Source of the DNA: a virus
DNA: 64,000 nt
Strand: one strand, 5' to 3'
Virus record (IMG/VR): IMGVR_UViG_3300044673_000278
Span: 62,001 to 126,000 of that record
The notes under the pieces were generated by a model, which saw nothing but the letters and a program-made list of their open reading frames with translations, searched no databases and was not told the origin of the DNA. Below are positions 48,226 to 56,414 of this stretch, piece by piece. Both the position numbers and the translations under genes were made by a program. Positions within the stretch are counted from its first letter, which is position 1, and each line of letters begins with the position of its first letter.

Positions 48226-48876
48226 TTATTGGCCTTGGCCTGCACCAGTTACTGCGCCAGCAATGGTCTGACCAAGAACTGTGCCAATACCAATACCGCC
48301 TTGTGCAACATCACCAGCCACTTGGTTGGCGTTGTCGTAAGCAATAGTCAAACTCACTGTAACAGGAGCACTTTCACCGTAGTTCAATGCGCCGTAGTCA
48401 GCACCTTTGAGGTAGCAACCGTACAGTTCCCAAGTTTCTAGAACTACTGGAGCAACAGCACCGTTGCCACCGTCGAGAATCTCGATACGAGTTGTAAACT
48501 TGTAATCAACACCGCTGGCTGCGGAGGCCATTTCCAAGAAGTCCATTTGCTTCTGCATCTGCTCGCCAACTAGGCGGCTAACTTGACCTGAAGCATCGTC
48601 GCGAATTTCTGTGGTGCAGTCTGCCCAAGTGTGCTTACCAGCCAACTTCAATGTTGAGTTGTAAATTGGCAGAGTAATTTCTTCAAATGTCAGGTTAGGA
48701 CGGCTGAAGCTCATTACCTGCTTGGTCAGTTCAGTTGTGGGTTTAGATACACCAAAGTTTTCGAAGAACACGCGGAAGCGATATCTTAATTTTGGCATCA
48801 ACAGACCTTGAGCTCCACCGCCTGCGGCGTCTGCTCCTACGGGCACTGTCATTTTGTTTAGTGATGCACTTGCCAT
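48226..48876 (-). CDS. 19: Tail tube protein gp19
   Basis: 216 residues (T4: 163). Beta-rich, with LRYRFRVFFENFGVS, TFEEITLPIYNSTLKL and the middle TWELYGCYLKGADYG, the expected tube plan. Own late box (48895-48900) and AGGAG ribosome binding site, so made in large amounts, as expected for a major tail protein. It lies directly after the terminator of gp18. Confidence 0.88.
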   Translation of the reverse strand: MASASLNKMTVPVGADAAGGGAQGLLMPKLRYRFRVFFENFGVSKPTTELTKQVMSFSRPNLTFEEITLPIYNSTLKLAGKHTWADCTTEIRDDASGQVSRLVGEQMQKQMDFLEMASAASGVDYKFTTRIEILDGGNGAVAPVVLETWELYGCYLKGADYGALNYGESAPVTVSLTIAYDNANQVAGDVAQGGIGIGTVLGQTIAGAVTGAGQGQ

Positions 48877-48894
48877 AAATTTCTCCTATATGTT

Positions 48895-48900
48895 TATTTA
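48895..48900 (-). promoter_or_regulatory. Late promoter for gp19
   Basis: TAAATA on the minus strand, 18 bases upstream of the gp19 ATG, with AGGAG in between. Confidence 0.6.
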
Positions 48901-48909
48901 CCTTAAGAA

Positions 48910-48929
48910 GAGAGTCCTTGCGGACCCTC
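48910..48929 (-). terminator. Hairpin terminator after gp18
   Basis: Stem GAGAGTCC/GGACCCTC (48910-48917 with 48922-48929; one mismatched or G-T pair) and a 4-base loop, T-rich (TCTTCTT) after it on the minus strand. It lies just after the gp18 stop at 48933. Confidence 0.65.
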
Positions 48930-48932
48930 TTT

Positions 48933-51900
48933 TTAGGCGGCTGCTCCAGAGATCTCTCCAGTGTTCTTGATTCGCAGAGGAATGTAGATGAATTCAACTG
49001 CTTTCACTGGTTCGATGGCAATGTCAACCCATAGTTCGTTTCTGTCGATTCGAGCTGGTGTATTGTTGCTGGTATCGCAAACAACCAAGTAGTCATAAAT
49101 GGCTCGCTTGGCAGTCAAGTCGATCATCAGGCTGTTGACTGTGTTGGTCATTTCCTGACGTGTGATCTCGTCGTTGGGTTCAAACAAGAACAACTTGCCA
49201 ATCTGTTCCAAACGTCCACGCAAGAATGCAACCAGTCGTGCAACGTTGATTCGATCCAACGCTGTAGTAGTTGTGGTTGTAGTCTTGTTACCAAAGTTGG
49301 TAATACCTACACCTGGGATAAAGGTAATTGGGTTGATGTTGCGCTCGTACAGGATATCGCGAATGCTCTGTCCCATGCTCAACTGCACAAATTCGCCTGT
49401 GGCAGCATCAATGAAACCAATAGCCAGTGCGTTGTCGACAACACCACGACGTGTACCAGCTGGTGCTAGCCACGGATAGCTTACAGCATCACTGCGCAAG
49501 ATTGTACGAACCATCATGTGGCTTGGAGGAGCCACAACAGTGTTACCGCTGAGGTCAGTGGTCTGGCAGCTTGGATAGAATGCAGCAGCATAGTTACTGG
49601 TTGCAATCTGACCATCTTCTGTGGCCAATCCAAGACCGTTGTTGTTGGTAGCCCAATTAACCAAGCTGGTACCACTTGAGTCCAGACGCATTGGAGTATC
49701 TGCTACAACAAACAAGGTATTGCCACGCTCATTGCTGAGAGCAATCATGTTTGGTGTGAGTTCAGGGTATGCAGGAGCAGCAATCAGGTTGAATTCTGTT
49801 TGCTCTTCTCTAGCTGCTAGGCTAGTATCAATACCTGACTTCATTGCAGCCACAACCATTCTACGCTGTGCCTGGCGTCCTGACCACATGCTTCCGTCAT
49901 CTTTGTTACCACTAGCGGTGAGCCAGGTATTCTTCTGGCTCGGCAGAGTGTCATCAGGGAAGCTAGCAGCATTGAAATAGTTTTCTTGGAAACTCTTGAC
50001 ATTGTAACCACTGCGGCGTGTGTTCCACAACAGCATACCTTGTGGATACAGGGCTGAATCAGGAGCATCTAAGTCCAGGTAGTTGCTGGTCAACAAGCTC
50101 TGAATTGTTGGGAACGGGTCACTCACAGGGTCTGTGGTGCCGTTTGGTGCCCAACGTGCGTCAGCAAACAACACACCGTTTTCAGTAACTTGGTCTGTGG
50201 TATCTACTGCTACCCATTGATCTGTACCGTTAACTGGTTCCCAACGGTAGATGCGTGGATAATTTTCCAAATCGCTGGAATCGATCCAAAGATCGCCGTA
50301 CTGCAGAGGACTCTCAGCAGAATCGTTCTGTGTAGTTGGTGCTGTAGCAGAAATGATCGGGCCGCTGGGGTTGGTCTGTGTCAAATCAAAACCACGAACA
50401 TCGTTGGTAACGTTTTGATAACCGCGCCATTGTCCGTTGTCCTGAATCATGATATCCACATCGCTGATGCTGCTGTAGAACCACAAACGGCCATCAGCTG
50501 GATCTACATCAGGTGCAGTATCGCTGGCAGTGTATGTAAACTCCGGAGAAGTTACCCAGTTACTCAACACCAGAGCTGATGTCGATGCACTTTGACGGCA
50601 CAACAATGTGGCCAAAGTAAATCCGGCAGTGGTAATTGGTGTTCCAACAGTGTTTAAAAGTGAGATTGTACCGCCCTGGCTGTGTGTAAACACAATATTT
50701 CCAGCTGAGTTGACGCTGGCAGAAACATTTGGTATGTTAGCTGCACTGACGGCTGCGATAAAGTCAGCTGCTGTAGTGCCACCCAAAGTAGCAGTACCTG
50801 ACACAAAGTTAGCTTGACCTGGTTGGCTAGCTGAAATAGTAAAGGCATTTCCGTTGACAAATGTTGGGTTAGCAACAGTACCGGTGACTATGGTTGCTCC
50901 CAGTGCATATCGAGACAGAATTTCAAATGATGTTGTAACATTTGGTGTTGTCTGATAAAAGTTTGCATTCCACTGAACATAGGTAGTTCCAACTGGGATA
51001 TTCTTACCACCGCCAGACGGATCAAGCGCAAACAATGCTGCACCGTCACCAGAGTAGGCATTGGTCACTTGACTTACCCAGTCTCCCAATGCAGTGCTGT
51101 AACGCTTTATTTTTAAACTCAGACCATTGTTTGCAGAACTCATATTGTTCCAAACAGAACCGGTTGGGCGTGGACCATTGTCGGTGGCTCTCCAACGCGG
51201 TGCCTGATAGCTGTATGACGGTAGGTATGTAGGAGCAAGGTATTCACCTGCAGTAATACCTAGAGCAGTTAACAATGCTGCACCGTTGTTTGGACCTGGG
51301 TCAATTGCTATTACGCCGCCGCCAGCTGTGGATCCATCGTTGGTTGCATCGGAGTCTGCATACAACGCAAGACGACCGCTTACTGCTGCTGCTGTAACGC
51401 CAGAAATTGCAGCGGTGTTAATAGCAGCGGCTAGGCCAGCAACAGTGTTTGTCACAGGTACGGCAACCAATGTATCGTTGATAAAAAGGTTATAACCTTG
51501 AGTCAGCGAACTTGGGCTTGCAGTACCAGTTATGGTAGGCCAAGAAGATTTCCACTCGTCGTCACCAATTAGTACCCAATTGTTGCTGGAGTTTTTGTAA
51601 TATCCCTTTTTGTTAACATCGACTGTAACTATCGCGTAGTCGCCGATGCTGCCAACTGAAGACAATGGAGTGACATCGCCGCCTTCGGCATCAACAACTT
51701 GATCGGGATCTGTGATTACGATAGGAGTTTTGACTGTGAATGTATTGGTAGTTTGGTTCCATTCCTGGATGCCCCAAGTGGTCTCTGATACATCTAACCA
51801 TACTGTACCGTCAGCAGGTTCGCCCACAGGACGATTCAAGCTGGCAGTAAGCTCAGTTAAGTCAATATCAACACGTTGTACATACGCACGATTGGTAACA

Positions 51901-52205
51901 CCAAGAGCACTGTAAGCAGCAAGCAAACCGTACTCGTTGAGTTCGTAACCGTTGATAGGAGTACCTGTGGTAGTGTTGTAGAAAAACGGTACACCAAAGG
52001 TAGCAGCCAAATCTCTCTGGCTGGTAATGAGATATGTTTTATTGGCGTTGGCGGCCAATGTTCCAGCAGCAACAGTTACGCCGTCAGCTGATACTTTGTT
52101 TTGCGCGGTTGCAACCAAGAAATAAGGTACTGAGTTAACAGCACTTGGGATGTATTGACTTTCGTCAATTACGGTTACTTCTACGCCGGGTGATACTAGA
52201 GCCAT
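48933..52205 (-). CDS. 18: Tail sheath protein gp18, extended (1090 aa)
   Basis: Contractile sheath subunit. The N terminus MALVSPGVEVTVIDESQYIP and the C-terminal half (GKTTTTTTTALDRINVARLV, AIEPVKAVEFIYIP) fit T4 gp18. At 1090 residues it is about 430 longer than T4 gp18 (659); the extra sequence lies mainly between about residues 120 and 690 and is beta-rich, probably surface-exposed domains. Perfect TATAAATA late box at 52231-52238 and AAGGAA site. Confidence 0.92.
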   Translation of the reverse strand: MALVSPGVEVTVIDESQYIPSAVNSVPYFLVATAQNKVSADGVTVAAGTLAANANKTYLITSQRDLAATFGVPFFYNTTTGTPINGYELNEYGLLAAYSALGVTNRAYVQRVDIDLTELTASLNRPVGEPADGTVWLDVSETTWGIQEWNQTTNTFTVKTPIVITDPDQVVDAEGGDVTPLSSVGSIGDYAIVTVDVNKKGYYKNSSNNWVLIGDDEWKSSWPTITGTASPSSLTQGYNLFINDTLVAVPVTNTVAGLAAAINTAAISGVTAAAVSGRLALYADSDATNDGSTAGGGVIAIDPGPNNGAALLTALGITAGEYLAPTYLPSYSYQAPRWRATDNGPRPTGSVWNNMSSANNGLSLKIKRYSTALGDWVSQVTNAYSGDGAALFALDPSGGGKNIPVGTTYVQWNANFYQTTPNVTTSFEILSRYALGATIVTGTVANPTFVNGNAFTISASQPGQANFVSGTATLGGTTAADFIAAVSAANIPNVSASVNSAGNIVFTHSQGGTISLLNTVGTPITTAGFTLATLLCRQSASTSALVLSNWVTSPEFTYTASDTAPDVDPADGRLWFYSSISDVDIMIQDNGQWRGYQNVTNDVRGFDLTQTNPSGPIISATAPTTQNDSAESPLQYGDLWIDSSDLENYPRIYRWEPVNGTDQWVAVDTTDQVTENGVLFADARWAPNGTTDPVSDPFPTIQSLLTSNYLDLDAPDSALYPQGMLLWNTRRSGYNVKSFQENYFNAASFPDDTLPSQKNTWLTASGNKDDGSMWSGRQAQRRMVVAAMKSGIDTSLAAREEQTEFNLIAAPAYPELTPNMIALSNERGNTLFVVADTPMRLDSSGTSLVNWATNNNGLGLATEDGQIATSNYAAAFYPSCQTTDLSGNTVVAPPSHMMVRTILRSDAVSYPWLAPAGTRRGVVDNALAIGFIDAATGEFVQLSMGQSIRDILYERNINPITFIPGVGITNFGNKTTTTTTTALDRINVARLVAFLRGRLEQIGKLFLFEPNDEITRQEMTNTVNSLMIDLTAKRAIYDYLVVCDTSNNTPARIDRNELWVDIAIEPVKAVEFIYIPLRIKNTGEISGAAA

Positions 52206-52230
52206 AGTGGGTTCCTTTTCAAGTTTCTAA

Positions 52231-52238
52231 TATTTATA
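52231..52238 (-). promoter_or_regulatory. Late promoter TATAAATA for gp18
   Basis: Perfect late consensus on the minus strand, 25 bases upstream of the gp18 ATG. Confidence 0.8.
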
Positions 52239-52291
52239 GATTATGGCCAAAATCACGCCGTTACGGTGCCCTTACGGTAAGGTCCGTGCCA

Positions 52292-52297
52292 TAAATA
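52292..52297 (+). promoter_or_regulatory. Late promoter box, leaderless type
   Basis: TAAATA on the plus strand (CATAAATA), five bases before the ATG at 52303. Confidence 0.5.
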
Positions 52298-52302
52298 TTG
52301 CT

Positions 52303-52647
52303 ATGAGACCCATTTGTCCAGTGTGTAACCAGCGTCCTAGAGCAGTAAATTGCCACAGAGGTGATCGAATTTACTATCGCAGCAGATGCGAAGTTTGCAC
52401 TAAGAAAAACAAAAAAATAAAGCCACCTGTTCCTAGGTGGCAGTTATCGGGCTACAAGAAAAAACCCACATGCGATCGCTGTGGGTTTAAAGCAAAACAT
52501 CGTGACCAACTAATAGTGCATCACATCGATGGGGACTTAAATCATTGCGAGTTTAGAAATTTGCGCACAATTTGTCTCAACTGTGCTGTGGATGTTAGAC
52601 GCACAGAAATTACTTGGCGTCCTGGAGACTTGGAACCCGACGTTTGA
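52303..52647 (+). CDS. HNH-like endonuclease (114 aa)
   Basis: Start chosen at ATG 52303 because the late box ends five bases before it; an ATG at 52243 is in frame. Two CxxC pairs (CPVCNQRP and CDRCGFKA) and the HNH-type segment LIVHHIDGDLNHCEFRNLRT then CLNC. Zinc-binding HNH nucleases of this size are frequent in phages as free-standing homing or repair enzymes. It converges on the dNMP kinase with a 38-base overlap. Confidence 0.75.
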   Translation: MRPICPVCNQRPRAVNCHRGDRIYYRSRCEVCTKKNKKIKPPVPRWQLSGYKKKPTCDRCGFKAKHRDQLIVHHIDGDLNHCEFRNLRTICLNCAVDVRRTEITWRPGDLEPDV

Positions 52648-53143
52648 GTAGATTACTGACCAGTTCCCTGGTGTTGCGTTTTAAATCTTCCAGTGTACCG
52701 TTGTTGTCAATTACAAAATCAGCCATCCAAATTTCCAAACTCATGCTACTACGATCTTCAGCAGGCAAATGATCGCTGCGGTCTACCCAAATAGCATGAT
52801 CAAATACACCAGTGTTACGCATGGCATGAAACTCTGCTTTGTTGCGCAGGCCACAATAGATATCGTTTTCGGCAAAAATTTCCCGCCCTAAACGGGCATA
52901 ATCATTCTTGCAATAATCATGAATCATGTCATACCATTCTGCTCTATGGTTATGACGATCTTCAAAGCACTGCTGGTATGTTGTGTATCCGTACTTTTCT
53001 TTCAGTGCAGCATAGATAAAACGCTCAGCACAAAAATCTGAACTGGATCTAAAACTGTAGTTGAACTCATCCCGTAGTATTTCACACACAGTATCTTTAC
53101 CGTGGCGTGCATTGCCGATGATCAATAGTTTGGGTAGTGTCAT
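52610..53143 (-). CDS. 1: Deoxynucleoside monophosphate kinase, gp1-like
   Basis: 177 residues from ATG 53143 (ATGA overlap with the DexA stop). P-loop is GNARHGKDT (10-18), matching the gp1-type GKD(T/S) P-loop. The middle has LGREIFAEND. In T4 gp1 phosphorylates dTMP, dGMP and hydroxymethyl-dCMP for DNA synthesis. Smaller than T4 gp1 (241). Confidence 0.75.
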   Translation of the reverse strand: MTLPKLLIIGNARHGKDTVCEILRDEFNYSFRSSSDFCAERFIYAALKEKYGYTTYQQCFEDRHNHRAEWYDMIHDYCKNDYARLGREIFAENDIYCGLRNKAEFHAMRNTGVFDHAIWVDRSDHLPAEDRSSMSLEIWMADFVIDNNGTLEDLKRNTRELVSNLLKRRVPSLQDAK

Positions 53144-53658
53144 ACAAGTTCTCTTACTTTGAGATATTCCAGTGCATCGTGCAGCAGATCGATTTGACGC
53201 CGACAATCTTCCAATGCATGATGACTAGCAGGGTATTTTTGCAAACTGGGAACCAGTCCGTAGATGGTACGAGTATCGCGGATTTTGTAGTATTGCCAAG
53301 GCAGTGCCATGTTATAGCTTTTGTAAGCATGCTCTAATATATTGGCATCGTATGTGGGGCCGTTCATCCAAATACGATTGCATTTCCAGCACAGCCGATG
53401 CAGTTCTTCTAGAGCTTGTTTGAGAGGAATACGCCCTTGTTCTGCAAAGGCTTCGGCTTGTGCTTCTTTTTGAGTGGCCCACCAATCTATAGTACCTTGC
53501 TCGATCTTGCGGTCTTCCTGGCTTTCCAATGTGACTCGGGCATAATATTTGTGCTCAAAATATCCGCGAGTCAACGGATCAAAAGTTTGAGCAGCAATGG
53601 TTAAAATAGTTGCGTCTGGTCCTGTGGCCAAACCTTCGATGTCGATCATTACGTCCAT
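53140..53658 (-). CDS. dexA: Exonuclease DexA-like (DEDDh 3'-5' exonuclease)
   Basis: All DEDDh residues are visible: D6 and E8 in MIDIEGL, D104 in YDANILEHAY, H147 and D151 in HHALEDCRRQ. 172 residues (T4 DexA: 227). Predicted exonuclease of the Rv2179c/DexA type; acts on RNA or DNA. Coupled to the dNMP kinase. Confidence 0.85.
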   Translation of the reverse strand: MDVMIDIEGLATGPDATILTIAAQTFDPLTRGYFEHKYYARVTLESQEDRKIEQGTIDWWATQKEAQAEAFAEQGRIPLKQALEELHRLCWKCNRIWMNGPTYDANILEHAYKSYNMALPWQYYKIRDTRTIYGLVPSLQKYPASHHALEDCRRQIDLLHDALEYLKVRELV

Positions 53659-53675
53659 TCTGCATTGTAGCAGAA

Positions 53676-54407
53676 TTACGTTTGCAGGTCAATGTTCATG
53701 GCCAGCTGGAACCAGTCAATTATGGCATTTCTGGTTGGATGGTACTGGTCAGACTCCAATCTACCAGCACGTTTGGCCCATTCATACGGGCTATCAAATT
53801 TGGTAAACCTGGTCCAATCCACTGCACTGTACAATGGTGTGTCCTTGCACATTATACCATGACTGTGTTCTTCTTGCTCGCCGGGTATACTGCGTTGAGT
53901 GTCGTATATGAATCCCATTTGATATGGAATTTTTGCTCGGTCTAACACTGCTTGAGTTGATATAATACTCAGCAAAGTGAGTTCTGACAGATACTGACTA
54001 CCCGAAGTTGTTCCAAGATATTGTGCCTGAAAAAATTTCTTGATCACTTCGGGTGTAGCAGTTAGATCACCTGTGCCCGATCCTAACATTCCACCAGAAT
54101 GAAACCACACCATGCTACCAACATTACACCGAGCTATCCACGCATCGGGTTTGTTTTCTGGATATGTGCGATTGAGTTCTTCGCTGATTGGAAAGTCAAG
54201 TCTATTGATGCCTGACCACAATACCACAACTTGATCGTATTTGTTTTGAGTTACTTCGTAGATTGTTCTAGCAGCCAGAGCCTGATTGCCCGAGCCAGGG
54301 CTGGCCAACACTGTGTATTTTTGAGCATTGACATGATAGTCGCTGTCGCTGAGCCTATAGGTAAGCCTTGCTAAAAAACTACACCCAACCAACAGTGTTT
54401 GTGACAT
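53676..54407 (-). CDS. SGNH-like hydrolase
   Basis: From ATG 54407 (TAATG overlap with gp13-like). Block I is LLVGCSFLARLTYR, then SPGSGNQALAARTIYE, VVVLWSGINRLDFP and DQYHPTRNAIIDWF with a candidate catalytic His. Fourth copy of this SGNH type in the window. No signal peptide. Substrate unknown. Confidence 0.7.
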   Translation of the reverse strand: MSQTLLVGCSFLARLTYRLSDSDYHVNAQKYTVLASPGSGNQALAARTIYEVTQNKYDQVVVLWSGINRLDFPISEELNRTYPENKPDAWIARCNVGSMVWFHSGGMLGSGTGDLTATPEVIKKFFQAQYLGTTSGSQYLSELTLLSIISTQAVLDRAKIPYQMGFIYDTQRSIPGEQEEHSHGIMCKDTPLYSAVDWTRFTKFDSPYEWAKRAGRLESDQYHPTRNAIIDWFQLAMNIDLQT

Positions 54408-55177
54408 TAGCCAATTACCCAAGTCAAGGGCTGGCTTCCATCAATGTAGTTTTTAAGATCTTCTAATAGTTTGTCCATAGCTGCTTGTGCTTCTGATTTC
54501 ATTGCAGCGCCATTTAAACTGGTACCGCCTTGTGGACCAGCAATGCTGGCAAACTTTTCACGTGCTTCACCAATGATCATTTTGCAGTTGGCTACCATGT
54601 AGTCTTTGATCCATTGCTGAATCTGATAGTCGCTCAACAGGTTGATTTCAGGCTTGAGGTTGTAGGTCCAAATCAGCACAGCTTCGCCGGTGCCTTTGGG
54701 GTCACGAATCAACTGCAACTTCTTGGTCACAGGATTCCAGGTGTAGTTCATATATGCACCAAACATACGACCTGCTAGTTCAACATACTGCGAGTAGAAA
54801 TCGTAAGTAGCGAGGCCGCCAGCAACGTTGAAGTTCATGAGATACACGTTCAAACTGGCCTGACTAAACGGGTCAAAGTTTGAAGCATACGGGCCTGTGG
54901 CATCACCAAACGTTCTGCGGAAAATTTGACGAACGCTGATTACTTCTTGTGGCAGCTGATACACGTTTTCGTCCTTGACCAAACGCATAAACAAGTAACT
55001 TTCCTCGTATGCATTGTTGGCTCGTTGACGGTAAGTGCCGATTGTGCGCTGATATGCAGCTTCGTAATGCTCTGGATCAAGTTCCAGATCAACAATTTGA
55101 CTGCCCAGCTGAAGCTGGACATAATCAATGAGATTTTGTTTGAGTGTGCTTAGTGTATCTTGCTGTTGTTCGGCCAT
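54407..55177 (-). CDS. 13: Neck protein gp13-like
   Basis: 256 residues (T4 gp13: 309). Conserved marine T4-like pattern: NLIDYVQLQLGS, LELDPEHYEAAYQRTIGTYR, and IIGEAREKFASIAGPQGGTSL (about 200-220). Lies on the opposite strand from the gp14/gp15-like genes. Late box at 55197-55202; the ribosome binding site is in a hairpin loop. Connects the portal to the tail (from T4). Confidence 0.7.
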   Translation of the reverse strand: MAEQQQDTLSTLKQNLIDYVQLQLGSQIVDLELDPEHYEAAYQRTIGTYRQRANNAYEESYLFMRLVKDENVYQLPQEVISVRQIFRRTFGDATGPYASNFDPFSQASLNVYLMNFNVAGGLATYDFYSQYVELAGRMFGAYMNYTWNPVTKKLQLIRDPKGTGEAVLIWTYNLKPEINLLSDYQIQQWIKDYMVANCKMIIGEAREKFASIAGPQGGTSLNGAAMKSEAQAAMDKLLEDLKNYIDGSQPLTWVIG

Positions 55178-55195
55178 GGGGGATCTCCGTCCCCC
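55178..55195 (-). promoter_or_regulatory. Hairpin presenting the gp13 ribosome binding site
   Basis: GGGGGA/TCCCCC stem (55190-55195 with 55178-55183) and loop CGGAGA (minus strand) directly before the ATG. The GGAG is in the loop. Confidence 0.6.
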
Positions 55196-55196
55196 T

Positions 55197-55202
55197 TATT
55201 TA
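55197..55202 (-). promoter_or_regulatory. Late promoter box for gp13-like
   Basis: TAAATA on the minus strand, 19 bases before the ATG at 55177, overlapping the stop codon of the 379-residue gene. Confidence 0.55.
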
Positions 55203-56339
55203 CCAGGCCCTAAGCACCACAAGGTTCTCGCTGCCACGGCCGTTCCAGGCTGTTTCTGTGGCTTTGATGTCTTTGAATGCTTTGCGAGCTGCTGGCTTGC
55301 CTGCTGTGACAATGGCCTTGAGCTGCTCTGCAGGCTTGCGCAGTGTTTTCTGCAGGGTTTCTGTGGTTGAGAACCCTACAATGGAGTTGTTTTTTACAGT
55401 AAACACTTTGGCATATTCATCAGCAACCACGTGGATCAACTTGCGCTTTTTGCTGTCGTACAACCAAGCTTCGGTTTTGTCCACCAACTGTGCAGCCGGC
55501 AACGATTTGAGTTTGAGCTCAGGAACTTCGGCACAGATCTTGAATTTGGCTGCTTTCTTTTCTGGGCTCACAGGCTTGACCTTGCGAGGCTTGCGTTCCA
55601 CTTTCTTGATTTGCACATAGCTACCGCAGTCTGTGATCACAAGCTCGCAGAACTTCACACAGTTTTTGAGCTGTGTTTTGGTCATGAAGTCATAGGCTTT
55701 TGCAAGGTCGGCATCTTTGCCGGCCACTGCTTCCTCGAACTCAGCTAACTTGCGAGTCCATGTGTCTTTGACTGTGGAGATCATTTGCGGGGCAATGTTC
55801 ATGCTTCGCATCAGGCTCACGGGTTTGTAGTCTGCATTGAGTTTGGCTCCGCTGGCTACAAATTCATCAAACAAGCCATCGAGCTCGCCTAGGCATTCGC
55901 TGACCTTTTCGCGCAGACGATCCTGGATAGTGGTCTTGGGCACTTCGGGCTCGTCTGTGCTGACTTCTTGCTTGGGAGCATCTTTGATAGCCAGCAGTTC
56001 AGCAATCATATTGTCCAGTTTGATTTGCTCTTGCTCGCTCAAATCTAGGCCCATCATGCTCATTCGGCACAACCAACCTGTGGTCAGTCGAACTTGGCTG
56101 TCGCTGAGAGCTCGAATTTTCTTTGCGTCTCGGCCACGGTCGTGAGTTTCCAAATAGGCTGCAACAAAGTCTTTGGCTTCTTTTTTGCCGTAGAAGTAGT
56201 TGTACCAATTGAACGCACGACTCAGGGCAGTGAAGCGATCTTCTGTGGGCTGTTTGCGCCACAGCGGTTCGTCCCCTACATACTTGGTGTCGGGACTACG
56301 GGGATTCAGCGGTTTAATACTTTTTGCTACAGCAACCAT
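55200..56339 (-). CDS. Conserved T4-like phage protein, early-expressed (379 aa)
   Basis: Helical, charged protein I recall from marine T4-like phages without known function. The N-terminal half has a helical block (FTALSRAFNWYNYFYGKKEA); the middle and C terminus are Lys-rich with a beta region near 240-330. An early sigma70-type promoter (56365-56393) and AAGGAG site make it early, although it lies between late neck genes. Could bind a host or nucleic acid target; nothing specific visible. Confidence 0.75.
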   Translation of the reverse strand: MVAVAKSIKPLNPRSPDTKYVGDEPLWRKQPTEDRFTALSRAFNWYNYFYGKKEAKDFVAAYLETHDRGRDAKKIRALSDSQVRLTTGWLCRMSMMGLDLSEQEQIKLDNMIAELLAIKDAPKQEVSTDEPEVPKTTIQDRLREKVSECLGELDGLFDEFVASGAKLNADYKPVSLMRSMNIAPQMISTVKDTWTRKLAEFEEAVAGKDADLAKAYDFMTKTQLKNCVKFCELVITDCGSYVQIKKVERKPRKVKPVSPEKKAAKFKICAEVPELKLKSLPAAQLVDKTEAWLYDSKKRKLIHVVADEYAKVFTVKNNSIVGFSTTETLQKTLRKPAEQLKAIVTAGKPAARKAFKDIKATETAWNGRGSENLVVLRAW

Positions 56340-56364
56340 GTGGGCTCCTTGTGACTATTGTGTA

Positions 56365-56393
56365 ATTATAGCACTTCGCCAATTTGAAGTCAA
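56365..56393 (-). promoter_or_regulatory. Early sigma70-type promoter
   Basis: -35 TTGACT (56388-56393), 17-base spacer, -10 TATAAT (56365-56370), minus strand. It lies back to back with the plus-strand late box at 56401-56407. Confidence 0.8.
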
Positions 56394-56400
56394 ATCGCCC

Positions 56401-56407
56401 ATAAATA
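56401..56407 (+). promoter_or_regulatory. Late promoter box, leaderless type
   Basis: ATAAATA on the plus strand (CATAAATA), seven bases before the ATG at 56415, no Shine-Dalgarno. Confidence 0.6.
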
Positions 56408-56414
56408 AAACACT

